This document shows, piece by piece, positions 22,545 to 31,180 of a stretch of DNA of 32,514 nt. The notes under the pieces are model-generated. The model did no database searches. It saw only the letters and a list, made by a program, of their open reading frames with translations, and was not told the DNA's origin. Within the stretch, counting starts at the first letter, position 1. Each line of letters begins with the position of its first letter. This DNA comes from Syntrophaceae bacterium UBA2251 (GTDB lineage: Bacteria; Desulfobacterota; Syntrophia; Syntrophales; UBA2251), in assembly GCA_002347815.1 (NCBI GenBank), contig DDXV01000077.1, forward strand, positions 1-32,514. Reading direction: 5' to 3'. Made by a program: the position numbers and the translations under genes.

Positions 22545-24587
22545 ATGAGCGGAAAAGAAAAAGAAGTCACGGAAACGTCGGAAGCCGAAATTGCCGTACA
22601 CTGGGGGGAGGAGCAACTCTTCTACCCGTCCGCGCGGTTCGTGGCCCAGGCCAACGTGACCGATCCGAAGGTCTTCGAGCGGTTCAGCCTGGAAAACTTC
22701 CCGAACTGTTTCAAGGAGTATGCGGATCTCCTGTCCTGGTACGAGTACTGGCACACCACCCTGGACACGAGCGATGCCCCCTGCTGGAAGTGGTTTGTCG
22801 GCGGCAAGATCAACGCGAGCTACAACTGCATCGACCGGCATCTCGCCCGGCACAAGAACAAGACGGCCATCCACTTCGTGCCCGAGCCCGAGGACGAAAA
22901 GGTCGAGCACATCACCTACCAGGAGCTTTACGTGCGGGTGAACGAGTTCGCGGCCATCCTGAAGGACTTTTGCGGGCTGAAGGCCGGAGATACCGTCACG
23001 CTTCACATGCCGATGGTGGCGGAACTGCCCGTCACAATGCTCGCCTGCGCGCGGCTCGGGATCATCCACTCCCAGGTCTTCGGCGGATTCAGCGGCAAGG
23101 CCTGCGCGGACCGGATCGTGGATTCGGGCAGCCATGTCCTGATTACCATGGACGCCTATTACCGGGCCGGACAGCTGATCGACCACAAGGAGAAGGCCGA
23201 TACGGCCGTTACCGAGGCCGCCCGGGAAGACCAGACCGTGGAGAAGGTGCTCGTCTGGCAGCGGTATCCCGGCAAATATTCCGCTGAGACCCCGATGGTC
23301 GAAGGCCGGGACTTCTTCGTCAATGACCTGCTGAAGCAATACTACGGCGCCCGGATCGAACCGGTGAAGATGCCCGCGGAGGCCCCGCTCTTCCTGATGT
23401 ACACCAGCGGCACGACGGGGAAGCCCAAGGGCGCGCAGCACAGCACGGGCGGGTATCTCGCCTACGTCGCCGGCACCTCCAAATACGTTCAGGACATCCA
23501 CCCGGAGGACGTCTACTGGTGCCTGGCGGACATCGGCTGGATCACCGGCCATTCCTACATCGTCTACGGTCCGCTGGCCATCTGCGCCTCCTCGGTCATT
23601 TACGAGGGCGTGCCGAACTATCCGGATGCGGGCCGGCCCTGGCGGATCGCCCAGAATCTGGACGTGAACATCTTCCATACGGCGCCGACCGCGATTCGCG
23701 CCCTGAGAAAGCTGGGGCCCGACGAGCCGCAGAAATACACCTACCACTTCAAGCACATGACCACGGTCGGAGAGCCGATCGAGCCCGAGGTGTGGAAGTG
23801 GTATTATTATACCGTCGGCAAGGGGGAGGCGGCCATCTGCGATACCTGGTGGCAGACGGAAAACGGCGGGTTCCTGTGCAGTACGCTGCCGGCCATCCAG
23901 GCCATGAAGCCTGGGAGCGCCGGCCCGGGCGTCCCGGGCATTCACCCGATCGTGTTCGACGATGAAGGGAAAGTCGTTCCCCCGGGCGCCGGAAAGGCGG
24001 GGAACATCTGCATCCAGAATCCGTGGCCCGGCAGCTTCCAGACCATCTGGCGCGACCGTGAACGGTACGTCAATCAGTATTATTCGAGATACGGCAAGGA
24101 TCCCAAAAGCAAACGGTGGCAGGACTGGCCCTACATGACGGGCGACGCCGCGGTTGTCGCCGCCGACGGTTATGTCCGCATCCTCGGCCGGATCGACGAT
24201 GTGATCAACGTTTCCGGTCACCGGCTGGGGACGAAGGAGATCGAATCGGCCGCCATGACCATCGTGGAGGTGGCGGAGGCGGCCGTCGTGGCGGTGAAGC
24301 ACGAGGTGAAGGGCAAGGAGCCGGATCTGTACGTCGCCCTGAAACCCGGCTGTACGCCGAGCGATGCGCTGGCCAAGAAGATCCAGAACGCGGTCGTTCA
24401 GGAGATCGGCGCGATCGCGAGGCCGAGAAAGGTCTGGATCGTCTCCGACATGCCCAAGACCCGGTCCGGAAAGATCATGCGCCGCGTCCTGAGCGCCATC
24501 TCCAACGGGACGGACGTGGGCGACGTCATGACGCTGGCGAACCCCGAGATCGTCGCGGAGATCACGAAGATGGTCCAGGGAAAATAA
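22545..24587 (+). CDS. acs: AMP-forming acetyl-CoA synthetase
   Basis: A 680-residue ANL-superfamily enzyme interconverting acetate, ATP and CoA with acetyl-CoA, AMP and PPi. Motifs seen are YTSGTTGKPKG (286-296, phosphate loop), DTWWQTENGG (adenine/acetate pocket, with the tryptophan typical of acetate-specific enzymes), YMTGDAA, LGRIDDVINVSGHRLGT (hinge) and PKTRSGKIMRR with the catalytic, acetylatable K643. The N-terminal WKWFVGGKINASYNCIDRHL confirms the Acs group. Length is slightly above the usual roughly 650. In Syntrophus aciditrophicus a related Acs is reported to run toward ATP formation from acetyl-CoA, AMP and PPi. The same direction is plausible here but not shown. It is convergent with ychF across 18 bp. 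Confidence 0.97.
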   Translation: MSGKEKEVTETSEAEIAVHWGEEQLFYPSARFVAQANVTDPKVFERFSLENFPNCFKEYADLLSWYEYWHTTLDTSDAPCWKWFVGGKINASYNCIDRHLARHKNKTAIHFVPEPEDEKVEHITYQELYVRVNEFAAILKDFCGLKAGDTVTLHMPMVAELPVTMLACARLGIIHSQVFGGFSGKACADRIVDSGSHVLITMDAYYRAGQLIDHKEKADTAVTEAAREDQTVEKVLVWQRYPGKYSAETPMVEGRDFFVNDLLKQYYGARIEPVKMPAEAPLFLMYTSGTTGKPKGAQHSTGGYLAYVAGTSKYVQDIHPEDVYWCLADIGWITGHSYIVYGPLAICASSVIYEGVPNYPDAGRPWRIAQNLDVNIFHTAPTAIRALRKLGPDEPQKYTYHFKHMTTVGEPIEPEVWKWYYYTVGKGEAAICDTWWQTENGGFLCSTLPAIQAMKPGSAGPGVPGIHPIVFDDEGKVVPPGAGKAGNICIQNPWPGSFQTIWRDRERYVNQYYSRYGKDPKSKRWQDWPYMTGDAAVVAADGYVRILGRIDDVINVSGHRLGTKEIESAAMTIVEVAEAAVVAVKHEVKGKEPDLYVALKPGCTPSDALAKKIQNAVVQEIGAIARPRKVWIVSDMPKTRSGKIMRRVLSAISNGTDVGDVMTLANPEIVAEITKMVQGK

Positions 24588-24605
24588 TGAGGGTCGGCGC
24601 CGCGT

Positions 24606-25637
24606 TCAGACGTTGAAGCGGAAGGAGATGATGTCGCCGTCCCGGACGACGTAGTCCTTGCCTTCGAGGCGGAGGCGGCCGGCGGCCTTGGCCCCGGCCA
24701 GGGTGCCGCCGTGCGTGAGGAACTCGTCGTAGCCCACGACCTCGGCCTTGATGAAGCCCCGCTCGAAGTCCTGGTGGATGGCCGCCGCCGCCCGCGGCGC
24801 CTTCGCCCCGACGGGGATCACCCAGGCCCGGACCTCGTCCTCCCCGACGGTGAAGTACACCTGCCGCGCGAGCATCGCGAAGGCGGTGCGGATGACCTGC
24901 GTGAAGGCCGGCGCGGCGATCCCCATGGCGGCCAGATAGTCCTGACGCTCGTCGGCCGGCAGGGCCGCGATCTCCGCTTCGAGGCGGGCGCAGATGCGGA
25001 TCTGCGGCTGCGATGCCGGCAGCGCGAGGGCGGCGGGCTCGACCGCCGCCGCCACGTCCTCGCCCGTGTTGATCACGACGAGTTCCGGCTTGATCGTCCA
25101 GAAGGAGAAGCTGCGCAGCGCGAGAACCTGCTCGTCCGCGAGGTTCATCTCCCGGAGGGGACGGCCCGCTTCCAGGTGCGCCTTGAGGCCGGGCAGGAGG
25201 TCCCGCTGCAGGGCCTCCTGCGGGTGGAGGGCCTTCGCCGGCGTCCGGCTCAGGCGCTCCAGGCGATTCTCGACGATGAGGAGGTCCGCCAGAATCAGCT
25301 CGTCGGCGAGCTTGCGGTAGCGGCCCGCGATCTCGCCGGCCGCGGCGGCGGAAAACCCGTCGACGACGTGGACGAGGCCGTCGGCGCCGCTCAGGTTCTG
25401 GCGGATCGTGTTCCACGCCTTCTCCCCGGCGGCGTTGATGTCGACGAAGGGGACGCTGGCGGGCGTCACCTTGACGGGGCGGAAGATCTCCACCAGCCGG
25501 TCGAACCGCGCGTCCGGCACGGACGCCTGGCCGCGCACGCAGGCCTCCCCGTGCGCGTCCCGTCCGCGGACGCCGGTCATGATCTCGAAAAGGGTGCTCT
25601 TCCCGCTCTGCGGCAGGCCGACGATTCCGATTTCCAT
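24606..25637 (-). CDS. ychF: YchF/OLA1-type P-loop NTPase
   Basis: 343 residues from the ATG at 25637. GGAGG lies seven bases upstream of this codon and is too close to the ATG two codons earlier. The G1 loop is GLPQSGKST (7-15), where most YchF proteins have GLPNVGKST. The G3 region is FVDINAAGEKA, and the G4-like segment is VVINTGED, consistent with the ATP rather than GTP preference of this family. The C-terminal TGS domain (FERGFIKAEVV, TLAGAKAAGRLRLEGKDYVV, DGDIISFRFN) is well conserved. YchF binds the ribosome and is linked to stress responses. It is the last gene of the dapF-dapL run, 127 bp after dapL. Confidence 0.92.
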   Translation of the reverse strand: MEIGIVGLPQSGKSTLFEIMTGVRGRDAHGEACVRGQASVPDARFDRLVEIFRPVKVTPASVPFVDINAAGEKAWNTIRQNLSGADGLVHVVDGFSAAAAGEIAGRYRKLADELILADLLIVENRLERLSRTPAKALHPQEALQRDLLPGLKAHLEAGRPLREMNLADEQVLALRSFSFWTIKPELVVINTGEDVAAAVEPAALALPASQPQIRICARLEAEIAALPADERQDYLAAMGIAAPAFTQVIRTAFAMLARQVYFTVGEDEVRAWVIPVGAKAPRAAAAIHQDFERGFIKAEVVGYDEFLTHGGTLAGAKAAGRLRLEGKDYVVRDGDIISFRFNV

Positions 25638-25764
25638 CCCCATTCCTCCAGCGCGCGCCTCTATACCAGCCGGCCCGCCCCTTGGCAAGCGGAAAGACGG
25701 GGAGAGATCGGTTCGGGCTGTTCCGCGGGAATCGGATGCGTGCAAAAAGTCGTCGGGGCTGTTT

Positions 25765-26931
25765 TCAGGCGAATTCCTGCTCGATGCGGCGCATCGCCTC
25801 GGTGAGGCGGTCGTCCGGGACGGTGAGCGAAATGCGGACGAAGCCCTCGCCGTATTGGCCGTAGGCGGTGCCGGACGCCACCACGACGGCGGTCTTGTCG
25901 AAGAGGCGGTTCGTGAACTCGAGGGAGGTCATCCCTTTGGGAACCGGGACCCACAGGTAGAAGGTGCCCTTCGGCGGATCGAACGCGATCCCGATCCTGG
26001 CGAGCGCGGCCAGGACCCGCTCCCGCCGCCGCGCGTAGACGGCCAGCATGTCCTCCACGGCCGGGGCGTTGTTCGCCAGGGCGTGGATCGCCGCGTACTG
26101 GATCGGGTTGAAGATCCCGGAATCGGTATTCTCCTTGACCTTGCTGATGGCGGCGATCAGGTCGGGGTTGCCGGCGGCCATGCCGATCCGCCAGCCGCAC
26201 ATGTTGAAGGGTTTCGAGAGGCTGTTGAGTTCGATGCCGACGTCCTTCGCGCCCGCCGCCATGAGGAAGCTGATCCGTTCCTGACCCCCGAAGAGGATCT
26301 CGCTGTAGGGGTTGTCGTAGCAGACGGCGATGTCGAACTGGCGCGCGAACGCCACGAGGTCGTTCAGGAAGGGTTTCGTCGCGCAGGCCCCCGTCGGGTT
26401 GTTGGGGTAGTTGAGGAACATCGCTGTCGCCCGCTTCGCGATATCGGCGGGGATGTCGGCGAAGACCGGCAGATAGCCGTTTTCCCTGAGGATCGGGACG
26501 TTGTACGGCTCTCCCCCGCCCATCAGGATGCTGGCGCGGTAGGCGGGATAGCCGGGATCGGTCATGAGGACGACGTCCCCCGGATTGATCCGGGCGAGGA
26601 CGAAGTGGTGGCAGCCCTCCTTGGACCCGATCAGGCCCAGGATCTCCGTCTCCGGCTTCAGGTCGACCCCGTAGCGGGTCTCGTACCAGCGGGCGACCTC
26701 CCGGCGGAAGGCGAGCATGCCCTTTTCCTCGTCCGTCGGATAGCGGTGGTTCTCCGGGTCCTGCGCCCGCCGGCACAGCTCAGCGATGATCGGTGCGGGT
26801 GTCGGCTCCACGGGGTCGCCGATCGCCAGGCTGATCACGTCCACGCCGTCGGCCTTGGCCTGGTTGATCTTCTTGCGGAGCTCCATGAACAGGTAGGGCG
26901 GGATCTTCGTCAAGCGGTCGGCGGTCTGCAA
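25765..26931 (-). CDS. dapL: LL-diaminopimelate aminotransferase DapL, TTG start
   Basis: A fold-type I PLP aminotransferase that converts tetrahydrodipicolinate directly to LL-2,6-diaminopimelate with glutamate, for lysine and cell-wall synthesis. The pyridoxal lysine is K240 in NSLSKPFNMCGWRIG. Other signatures are SLAIGDPVEPTP, TDPGYPAY, NYPNNPTGA, YDNPYSEI and the C-terminal FVRISLT. The start is taken as TTG at 26931: AGGAGG lies six bases upstream and overlaps the dapF stop, and the product opens QTADRLTKIPPYLF, matching DapL N-termini. This gives 388 residues, the usual length. The open frame to 27003 runs inside dapF. Adjacency to dapF supports the call over other class I aminotransferases. 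Confidence 0.93.
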   Translation of the reverse strand: MQTADRLTKIPPYLFMELRKKINQAKADGVDVISLAIGDPVEPTPAPIIAELCRRAQDPENHRYPTDEEKGMLAFRREVARWYETRYGVDLKPETEILGLIGSKEGCHHFVLARINPGDVVLMTDPGYPAYRASILMGGGEPYNVPILRENGYLPVFADIPADIAKRATAMFLNYPNNPTGACATKPFLNDLVAFARQFDIAVCYDNPYSEILFGGQERISFLMAAGAKDVGIELNSLSKPFNMCGWRIGMAAGNPDLIAAISKVKENTDSGIFNPIQYAAIHALANNAPAVEDMLAVYARRRERVLAALARIGIAFDPPKGTFYLWVPVPKGMTSLEFTNRLFDKTAVVVASGTAYGQYGEGFVRISLTVPDDRLTEAMRRIEQEFA

Positions 26932-26937
26932 GGGGAA

Positions 26938-26943
26938 CCTCCT
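26938..26943 (-). promoter_or_regulatory. Shine-Dalgarno that decides the dapL TTG start
   Basis: A perfect AGGAGG overlaps the dapF stop codon (26944-26942) and is spaced six bases from TTG at 26931. Termination on dapF should feed ribosomes straight into dapL. Confidence 0.75.
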
Positions 26944-27763
26944 AAGGGCGATATGCCTCCTCCCACAGGCGTCCCTCATAAACCACTTTGGCCCGGCCTT
27001 CAAGATAAATCTTCTCGAATCCCCCCGCCTTCTTTGTGAAATGAATGCAAAGGGTTTCGCCGCTCCGGACCCGGACCTCCACCGGGGATTCGACGAGCCC
27101 CTTCCAGGCGGAGATCAGGGCCGAGGCGACCGCGCCCGTCCCGCAGGCCAGCGTTTCGTCCTCCACGCCGCGCTCGTACGTCCGAATTTCGAGGGCGTGG
27201 GGATCGATGGCGGCGACGAAATTGGCGTTGGTTCCCGCCGGCTGGTACTGGGCGTGATGGCGCAGCATCCGGCCGAGATGGAAGACGTCGGTGTGCTCCA
27301 GGTCGTTGACGAAGTGCACGACGTGCGGGACGCCGGTGTTGATGCTGTGGACCTCGATCGATTTCCCGTCCACGGTGAGGCTCTGGTTGATGGCCAGGTC
27401 CCTGGGGTCCGTCAGCCGCAGCTTCACGACGTCGCCCCGGACCTCGGCGTCGATGACGCCCGCCCCCGTCTCGAAGGACATCCGCTCCTTCGCGATGCCC
27501 TTGAGAAAGGCGAAGCGGGCGGCGCACCGGCCGCCGTTTCCGCACATCTCCACCTCGGAGCCGTCGGCGTTGAAGAACCGCCAGCGGAAATCGACCCGGT
27601 CGGAGGGTTCGATCAGGATCAGGCCGTCCGCCCCGACGGCGATCTTGCGGGTGCAGACGGTCTGGACAAAGGCCGTGATGTCGGGAACCTGAAGCGTCCG
27701 CGCCCGGTTGTCGATCAGGATGAAATCGTTGCCGCTGCCGCTCATCTTGCAGAACTCGATCAT
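26942..27763 (-). CDS. dapF: Diaminopimelate epimerase
   Basis: Cofactor-independent racemisation of LL- to meso-diaminopimelate, the step after DapL. 273 residues from the ATG at 27763, with AAGGAGG upstream; the open frame extends 30 codons further without homology. The N-terminus FCKMSGSGNDFILID, the thiol/thiolate pair C74 (EMCGNGGRC) and C207 (LACGTGA), and the substrate loops GVPHVV and TNANFVA are all in place. It is followed by dapL with 10 bp between the stop and the TTG start. Confidence 0.97.
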   Translation of the reverse strand: MIEFCKMSGSGNDFILIDNRARTLQVPDITAFVQTVCTRKIAVGADGLILIEPSDRVDFRWRFFNADGSEVEMCGNGGRCAARFAFLKGIAKERMSFETGAGVIDAEVRGDVVKLRLTDPRDLAINQSLTVDGKSIEVHSINTGVPHVVHFVNDLEHTDVFHLGRMLRHHAQYQPAGTNANFVAAIDPHALEIRTYERGVEDETLACGTGAVASALISAWKGLVESPVEVRVRSGETLCIHFTKKAGGFEKIYLEGRAKVVYEGRLWEEAYRP

Positions 27764-27837
27764 GCGAGGACCTCCTTGTCGTGAGGCGTCGGGCATCGGA
27801 AAAGATTCCCGATTATCCCGGCGCCCGTCGCAAACGC

Positions 27838-30453
27838 CTATTCGATATAGCACACCGCCTGCTGGCTCTCGGGATCGGCGACGAGGCGGGCGCAGCGGCC
27901 CCCCGTTGCCGCCGGCAGGTCGATCAGGTGCACGTAGGGGGCGTACCGGTCCGCCTCCGGCAGGAGGTCCGTCAGGGCGTTGGCGGCCTCCGCGAAGAAG
28001 GCGTGCTGAAAATCCGCCTCCGGATCGTTCGGGTACACGGGCAGATAGATGATCCGGGCCTCCACGAGGTCCAGGAAAAAATGGGTCCCGTAGGACACCT
28101 CGGGGACGTGCCCCGCCTCCTCCCGGGCGATCTCGACCAGCACCGACGTGTTGTTGATGTCTGCATAGCTCACATTGACGCCGAGGTCAATGTTGCTGCT
28201 TCCCCAGCGCCCCGGCCCCATCATGACGAACGGCTGACCGGCGATCTCGGGATGCTCGTTGATCCGGCCGACGATCCGGCCCAGCGTCTTCTTGACGTCG
28301 GCGTCCGCGATCGCGGCGTACCGCTTCGGATCGATGTACAGGATGTAGCGGATCCGCTCCACGACCCCGCCGCTGATCGTCCGGCTGGAGCGGAAGAGGA
28401 CCCGCGCCTTCGGCAGGTCGGCGGGCAGCGTCAGCGGCCCCGTCGTTCCGGGCAGGTGCATGGGCCGGCACTGGAGCAGGTTCACCCGGACGCGGCCCTC
28501 GGGGTCCACGGCGGCCGTGAATTCCGTGTCCAGCGGGTGGCCGTAGGCCGCCTCCAGGCGGGAGAGCATCTCGCCCACGATCTTCACGAACGCCGTCCGG
28601 TTGATCAGGTTGTTGAAGGTCAGGACGAACTTGTTCGTCCCCGGCGGCAGCCGCCCGGTGAAGGGGTCGGAGAGGTAGCCGTCCTTCATCAGCGAGACGA
28701 GCATCGGCAGGTTCGGATACTCTCCGTCGCGGAAGACCTCCCGGACGGATTTCGTCGCGAGCCGGTTCTCCTCCAGGTCGATCACGTCCATCTCCCACTG
28801 GGAATACTTGGCGATCCGCGTGCCCGTCTCGGGCCGCAGTTGCGGATGGCTCACCGCGATCATCCGCGGGTAGTCGTCGCCCACCCGGTTGACGGCCCGC
28901 GTGCCCAGCCCGAGGACCAGGCGGATCATGCCCTGCTCCGGATCGATCCGGTTCGTCCAGGCGTAGAGGTTCCGGGAGAAGGCGACGCCGGCCAGGGTCG
29001 GGAAGAAGTAGCGGTTGAAGGGCATGCCGGAGACCCGCTGGACGAGGATCGCCATCTGCTCGTCGCTCTCCCCGAGTCCCCGCATCCGCCGGTACGTCAG
29101 GGCGTCGGGGTTGAGCGTGCTCGCGTAGACGAGCTTCACCGCCGTGAGAAAGGCCTCCAGGCGTTCCTCCGGGCTTCCTTGGTTCGCGCAGTACTCGCTC
29201 CGGTACTTGCCGGCGAAGGCGTTGCCGAAGCTGTCTTCGAGCAGCGAGCTCGACCGGACGATGATCGGGGCCTGGCCGAAGTAATCGAGCATGTCCTTGA
29301 ACTGCTCCAGGATCTCGGGGGTGAACCGGCCCGAGAGGAAGCGCGCCTCCACGTCGGCGAATTCCTCGCGCGAAATGTGGGAGCTGCGCGAGAGCTTGAG
29401 CCGCAGGCGGAAGAGTTCGTTGTTCACGAGGAAGGTGAAGAACACGTCCGAGCCGATGTAGAAGGAGTCGTGCTCCTCCAGGATCTCGCGGAAATCGAAG
29501 GCGCCCTCGGTGGAGGCGAGGACCCGCCGGGCGAGGAGCATTCCCGCGGCCTTGCCGCCGATCCGGCCCGATCCGATCAGGCGGTCCCGGATGGTGAACA
29601 GATCGCCGATCGTGAAGTACTGGTCGGCCAGCAGGTTGAATTCCGGATGGTTGCCGATCATCATCCGCGTGAGCTCCTGGCGGAGCGCGGTGATCTCCGG
29701 GGTGCTTTCCGGCAGGGGCTCGCCGGCTTCGTGGTACTGCAGGAGTTTCCGGTACACGCTCTTCCAGGGGGCCGTCGATTTTTCCTTGACGTGCAGCGGC
29801 TTCCGGCTGGCCCGGGCGGAGATCGCCGCCGCGTCGCCGCTCTGGAAGACGGGGGACCACCCCTCCTCCGTGCGGACGTGCGGGAGGAACATCTGGGGGG
29901 AGTAGCGGGCCCAGACCTTGAGCGGATGGATGTACGTCTCGTCCTGGACGCGGTAGACGTCGATCAGCACCTGCGTCGTATCCCGGATGCGGGCGACGGC
30001 GCTATGGGCGTGGTGCCCCCGGGTCAGGGCGAAGAAGGCCACCGTGTCGAGTTCATAGAGAAAGGGGCAGGTGAGCTGGAAGAAGTTGGCCAGCAGCTCG
30101 TCCGTGGCCCACTCGTCGACGAGGGCGGACAGGTTGTCGAAGATGTAGAACGCCTCCTTGCCCAGGGTTTCGATGATCTGATGGACCTCGCCGCTGAAGG
30201 CGTCGAAGCCGTCGTGTGGATTGACATCGATGAGGGTGAGCCCCGGCACGGGTTCCAGGATGGGCGCATGGGGGGCGAAGCGCATGTACGCGCAACGGCG
30301 CCCGTCGGCGATGGCCCGAGCGGCGAAGGGCCGGGCGAAATGGAGGTAATCGTCCAGATGGTCCACCTGCCAGACGACGTTGTCGCCCAGCCGCAGCCCC
30401 TGGACCACCGCGTCCAGGTCGGGTAGACCGCTGGTCACCGTTCTGTCGTCCAT
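27838..30453 (-). CDS. PEP/pyruvate-binding (PPDK-like ATP-grasp) protein with a degenerate KaiC-like N-terminal domain
   Basis: 871 residues from the ATG at 30453, which has AAGGAGG three bases upstream. Residues 1-200 resemble a KaiC/RecA-fold (SGLPDLDAVVQGLRLGDNVVW, and FYIFDNLSALVDEWATD as a Walker B-like strand) but lack the GKT of a P-loop. Residues 280-690 match the nucleotide-binding domain of PEP synthase/pyruvate phosphate dikinase: RIGGKAAGMLLARRVL (298-312), PIIVRSSSLLEDSFGNAFAG (396-415), and DTEFTAAVD with VNLLQCRPM. The swivelling phosphohistidine domain (T-GG-x-H-A) and the PEP-binding TIM barrel are absent. The C-terminal 170 residues (GPGRWGSSNIDLGVNVSYAD) are conserved-looking but unassigned. 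Enzymatic role unknown. It lies 74 bp upstream of dapF. Confidence 0.85.
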   Translation of the reverse strand: MDDRTVTSGLPDLDAVVQGLRLGDNVVWQVDHLDDYLHFARPFAARAIADGRRCAYMRFAPHAPILEPVPGLTLIDVNPHDGFDAFSGEVHQIIETLGKEAFYIFDNLSALVDEWATDELLANFFQLTCPFLYELDTVAFFALTRGHHAHSAVARIRDTTQVLIDVYRVQDETYIHPLKVWARYSPQMFLPHVRTEEGWSPVFQSGDAAAISARASRKPLHVKEKSTAPWKSVYRKLLQYHEAGEPLPESTPEITALRQELTRMMIGNHPEFNLLADQYFTIGDLFTIRDRLIGSGRIGGKAAGMLLARRVLASTEGAFDFREILEEHDSFYIGSDVFFTFLVNNELFRLRLKLSRSSHISREEFADVEARFLSGRFTPEILEQFKDMLDYFGQAPIIVRSSSLLEDSFGNAFAGKYRSEYCANQGSPEERLEAFLTAVKLVYASTLNPDALTYRRMRGLGESDEQMAILVQRVSGMPFNRYFFPTLAGVAFSRNLYAWTNRIDPEQGMIRLVLGLGTRAVNRVGDDYPRMIAVSHPQLRPETGTRIAKYSQWEMDVIDLEENRLATKSVREVFRDGEYPNLPMLVSLMKDGYLSDPFTGRLPPGTNKFVLTFNNLINRTAFVKIVGEMLSRLEAAYGHPLDTEFTAAVDPEGRVRVNLLQCRPMHLPGTTGPLTLPADLPKARVLFRSSRTISGGVVERIRYILYIDPKRYAAIADADVKKTLGRIVGRINEHPEIAGQPFVMMGPGRWGSSNIDLGVNVSYADINNTSVLVEIAREEAGHVPEVSYGTHFFLDLVEARIIYLPVYPNDPEADFQHAFFAEAANALTDLLPEADRYAPYVHLIDLPAATGGRCARLVADPESQQAVCYIE

Positions 30454-30948
30454 GGTCCTCCTTCCCCGCCTTCGGCGTCGCCCCCTCGGGACGTTCCGCC
30501 GGCGACCCGCCGTCTCGGTCGCTTTCGCGCTTCCTGTGCTCCGCATCGCGGCGCCGGGGCGCCGTGTCGGGGGATGACGGCCGGCACATCCCCCTGTAGA
30601 AAAAGCAAGCGCGATGCCAGGACGATCTTGCGAGGCCCTGCATCCGGGTGGGGCGACCGTCCCTTTTCGACAGGCCGGACCCCAGGTGGGGGCTCAACGG
30701 TCCATCCCTTTATAAATTCATGCAATTATGCATTCCACCGCAAGGTCGTCCGAAGGCCGGCGCGCGGATCGTCGCCGGGGCTTGAGGGAATCCGGCGCGC
30801 CTCGGCCATTCCAACCGGGCACAAAGTTGTTTCAATTTTGCCGCCCCGTCCGAAATCGGCGACATAAATGTTCCGTGAACTTTTCGCCGTTGGAATATTG
30901 ACAGTAAGGCCCTTTACGGGTATGACGAAGTCAAAGGAGGAAACGCGC
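30454..30948. other. Intergenic region with palindrome and promoter; no gene seen
   Basis: About 495 bp between divergent genes. The first 250 bp on the left are GC-rich with no convincing ORF or tRNA fold. A 14-bp palindrome (ATGCA, 4 bases, TGCAT) lies at 30720-30733 in an AT-rich patch, next to a minus-strand TATAAA. It may be the promoter and operator zone for the PEP-binding protein gene. The right end holds the plus-strand promoter listed separately. Confidence 0.5.
30898..30926 (+). promoter_or_regulatory. Near-consensus sigma70 promoter before the methylase stub
   Basis: A perfect TTGACA (30898-30903), exactly 17 bp, then TATGAC (30921-30926). A start near 30933 would coincide with AAAGGAGG (30933-30940), which serves the ATG at 30949. 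This is the cleanest promoter in the window, but it leads only into a 34-codon remnant. Confidence 0.65.
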
Positions 30949-31053
30949 ATGCCCGTGCCTACGGAACTACTCGATCTGATTGCCCGTTTCGACCTTCACC
31001 GAGACGCGTACCGCTCCGGAGCCTACAACGAGACCCCAATGTCGTTGACTTAA
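30949..31053 (+). pseudogene. 5' stub of a type IIG/N6-adenine DNA methylase gene
   Basis: 34 codons beginning MPVPTELLDLIARFDLHRDA and continuing YRSGAYNET. The L-I-x-R-F-x-x-(H/N)-R-x-A-Y-R-S-x-x-Y-N-E-T signature begins many Eco57I-like restriction-methylase proteins and is normally followed by an R-R-E-F-I-D-P-F-F segment. Here it breaks off after YNET into PMSLT and a stop. The promoter and Shine-Dalgarno are intact, so the rest was probably lost by deletion or rearrangement at about 31036. Whether the short peptide is made is unknown. Confidence 0.55.
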
Positions 31054-31102
31054 GGGTTTAATATTCACAATGGGAAATAGGACAACAATGTCTCCTTGAC
31101 TT
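31037..31102 (+). repeat. Imperfect direct repeat at the truncation junction
   Basis: CAATGTCGTTGACTT (31037-31051) recurs as CAATGTCTCCTTGACTT (31086-31102), 49 bp downstream start to start. The first copy begins exactly where similarity of the methylase stub ends. The sequence between is AT-rich and has no gene. It may be a recombination scar or the edge of an old mobile element. Confidence 0.4.
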
Positions 31103-31123
31103 TTTTCCGTACCTGGTTATTCT
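31096..31123 (+). promoter_or_regulatory. Candidate promoter of the MBL-fold hydrolase gene
   Basis: TTGACT (31096-31101) and TATTCT (31118-31123) are 16 bp apart, about 60 bp before the chosen start codon. The -35 box lies within the second copy of the direct repeat. Confidence 0.4.
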
Positions 31124-31180
31124 GTGCCGGATTTTCTTTTGAAATTCCCTCACCGACGAGACTGCATGAAAGGGGCTGTT

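Noticed and set aside
25408..27039. 543-codon plus-strand ORF opposite dapL and ychF
   Set aside because: It spans the intergenic gap and two recognisable minus-strand genes and has no recognisable sequence itself.
27781..30426. 881-codon plus-strand ORF opposite the PEP-binding protein gene
   Set aside because: Low-complexity translation (rich in R, D, V, H) with no domain pattern; the opposite strand has conserved ATP-grasp motifs.
30454..30720. tRNA or small structured RNA in the large divergent intergenic region
   Set aside because: No cloverleaf with acceptor pairing, T-loop or CCA could be drawn; only scattered GC-rich pairing.
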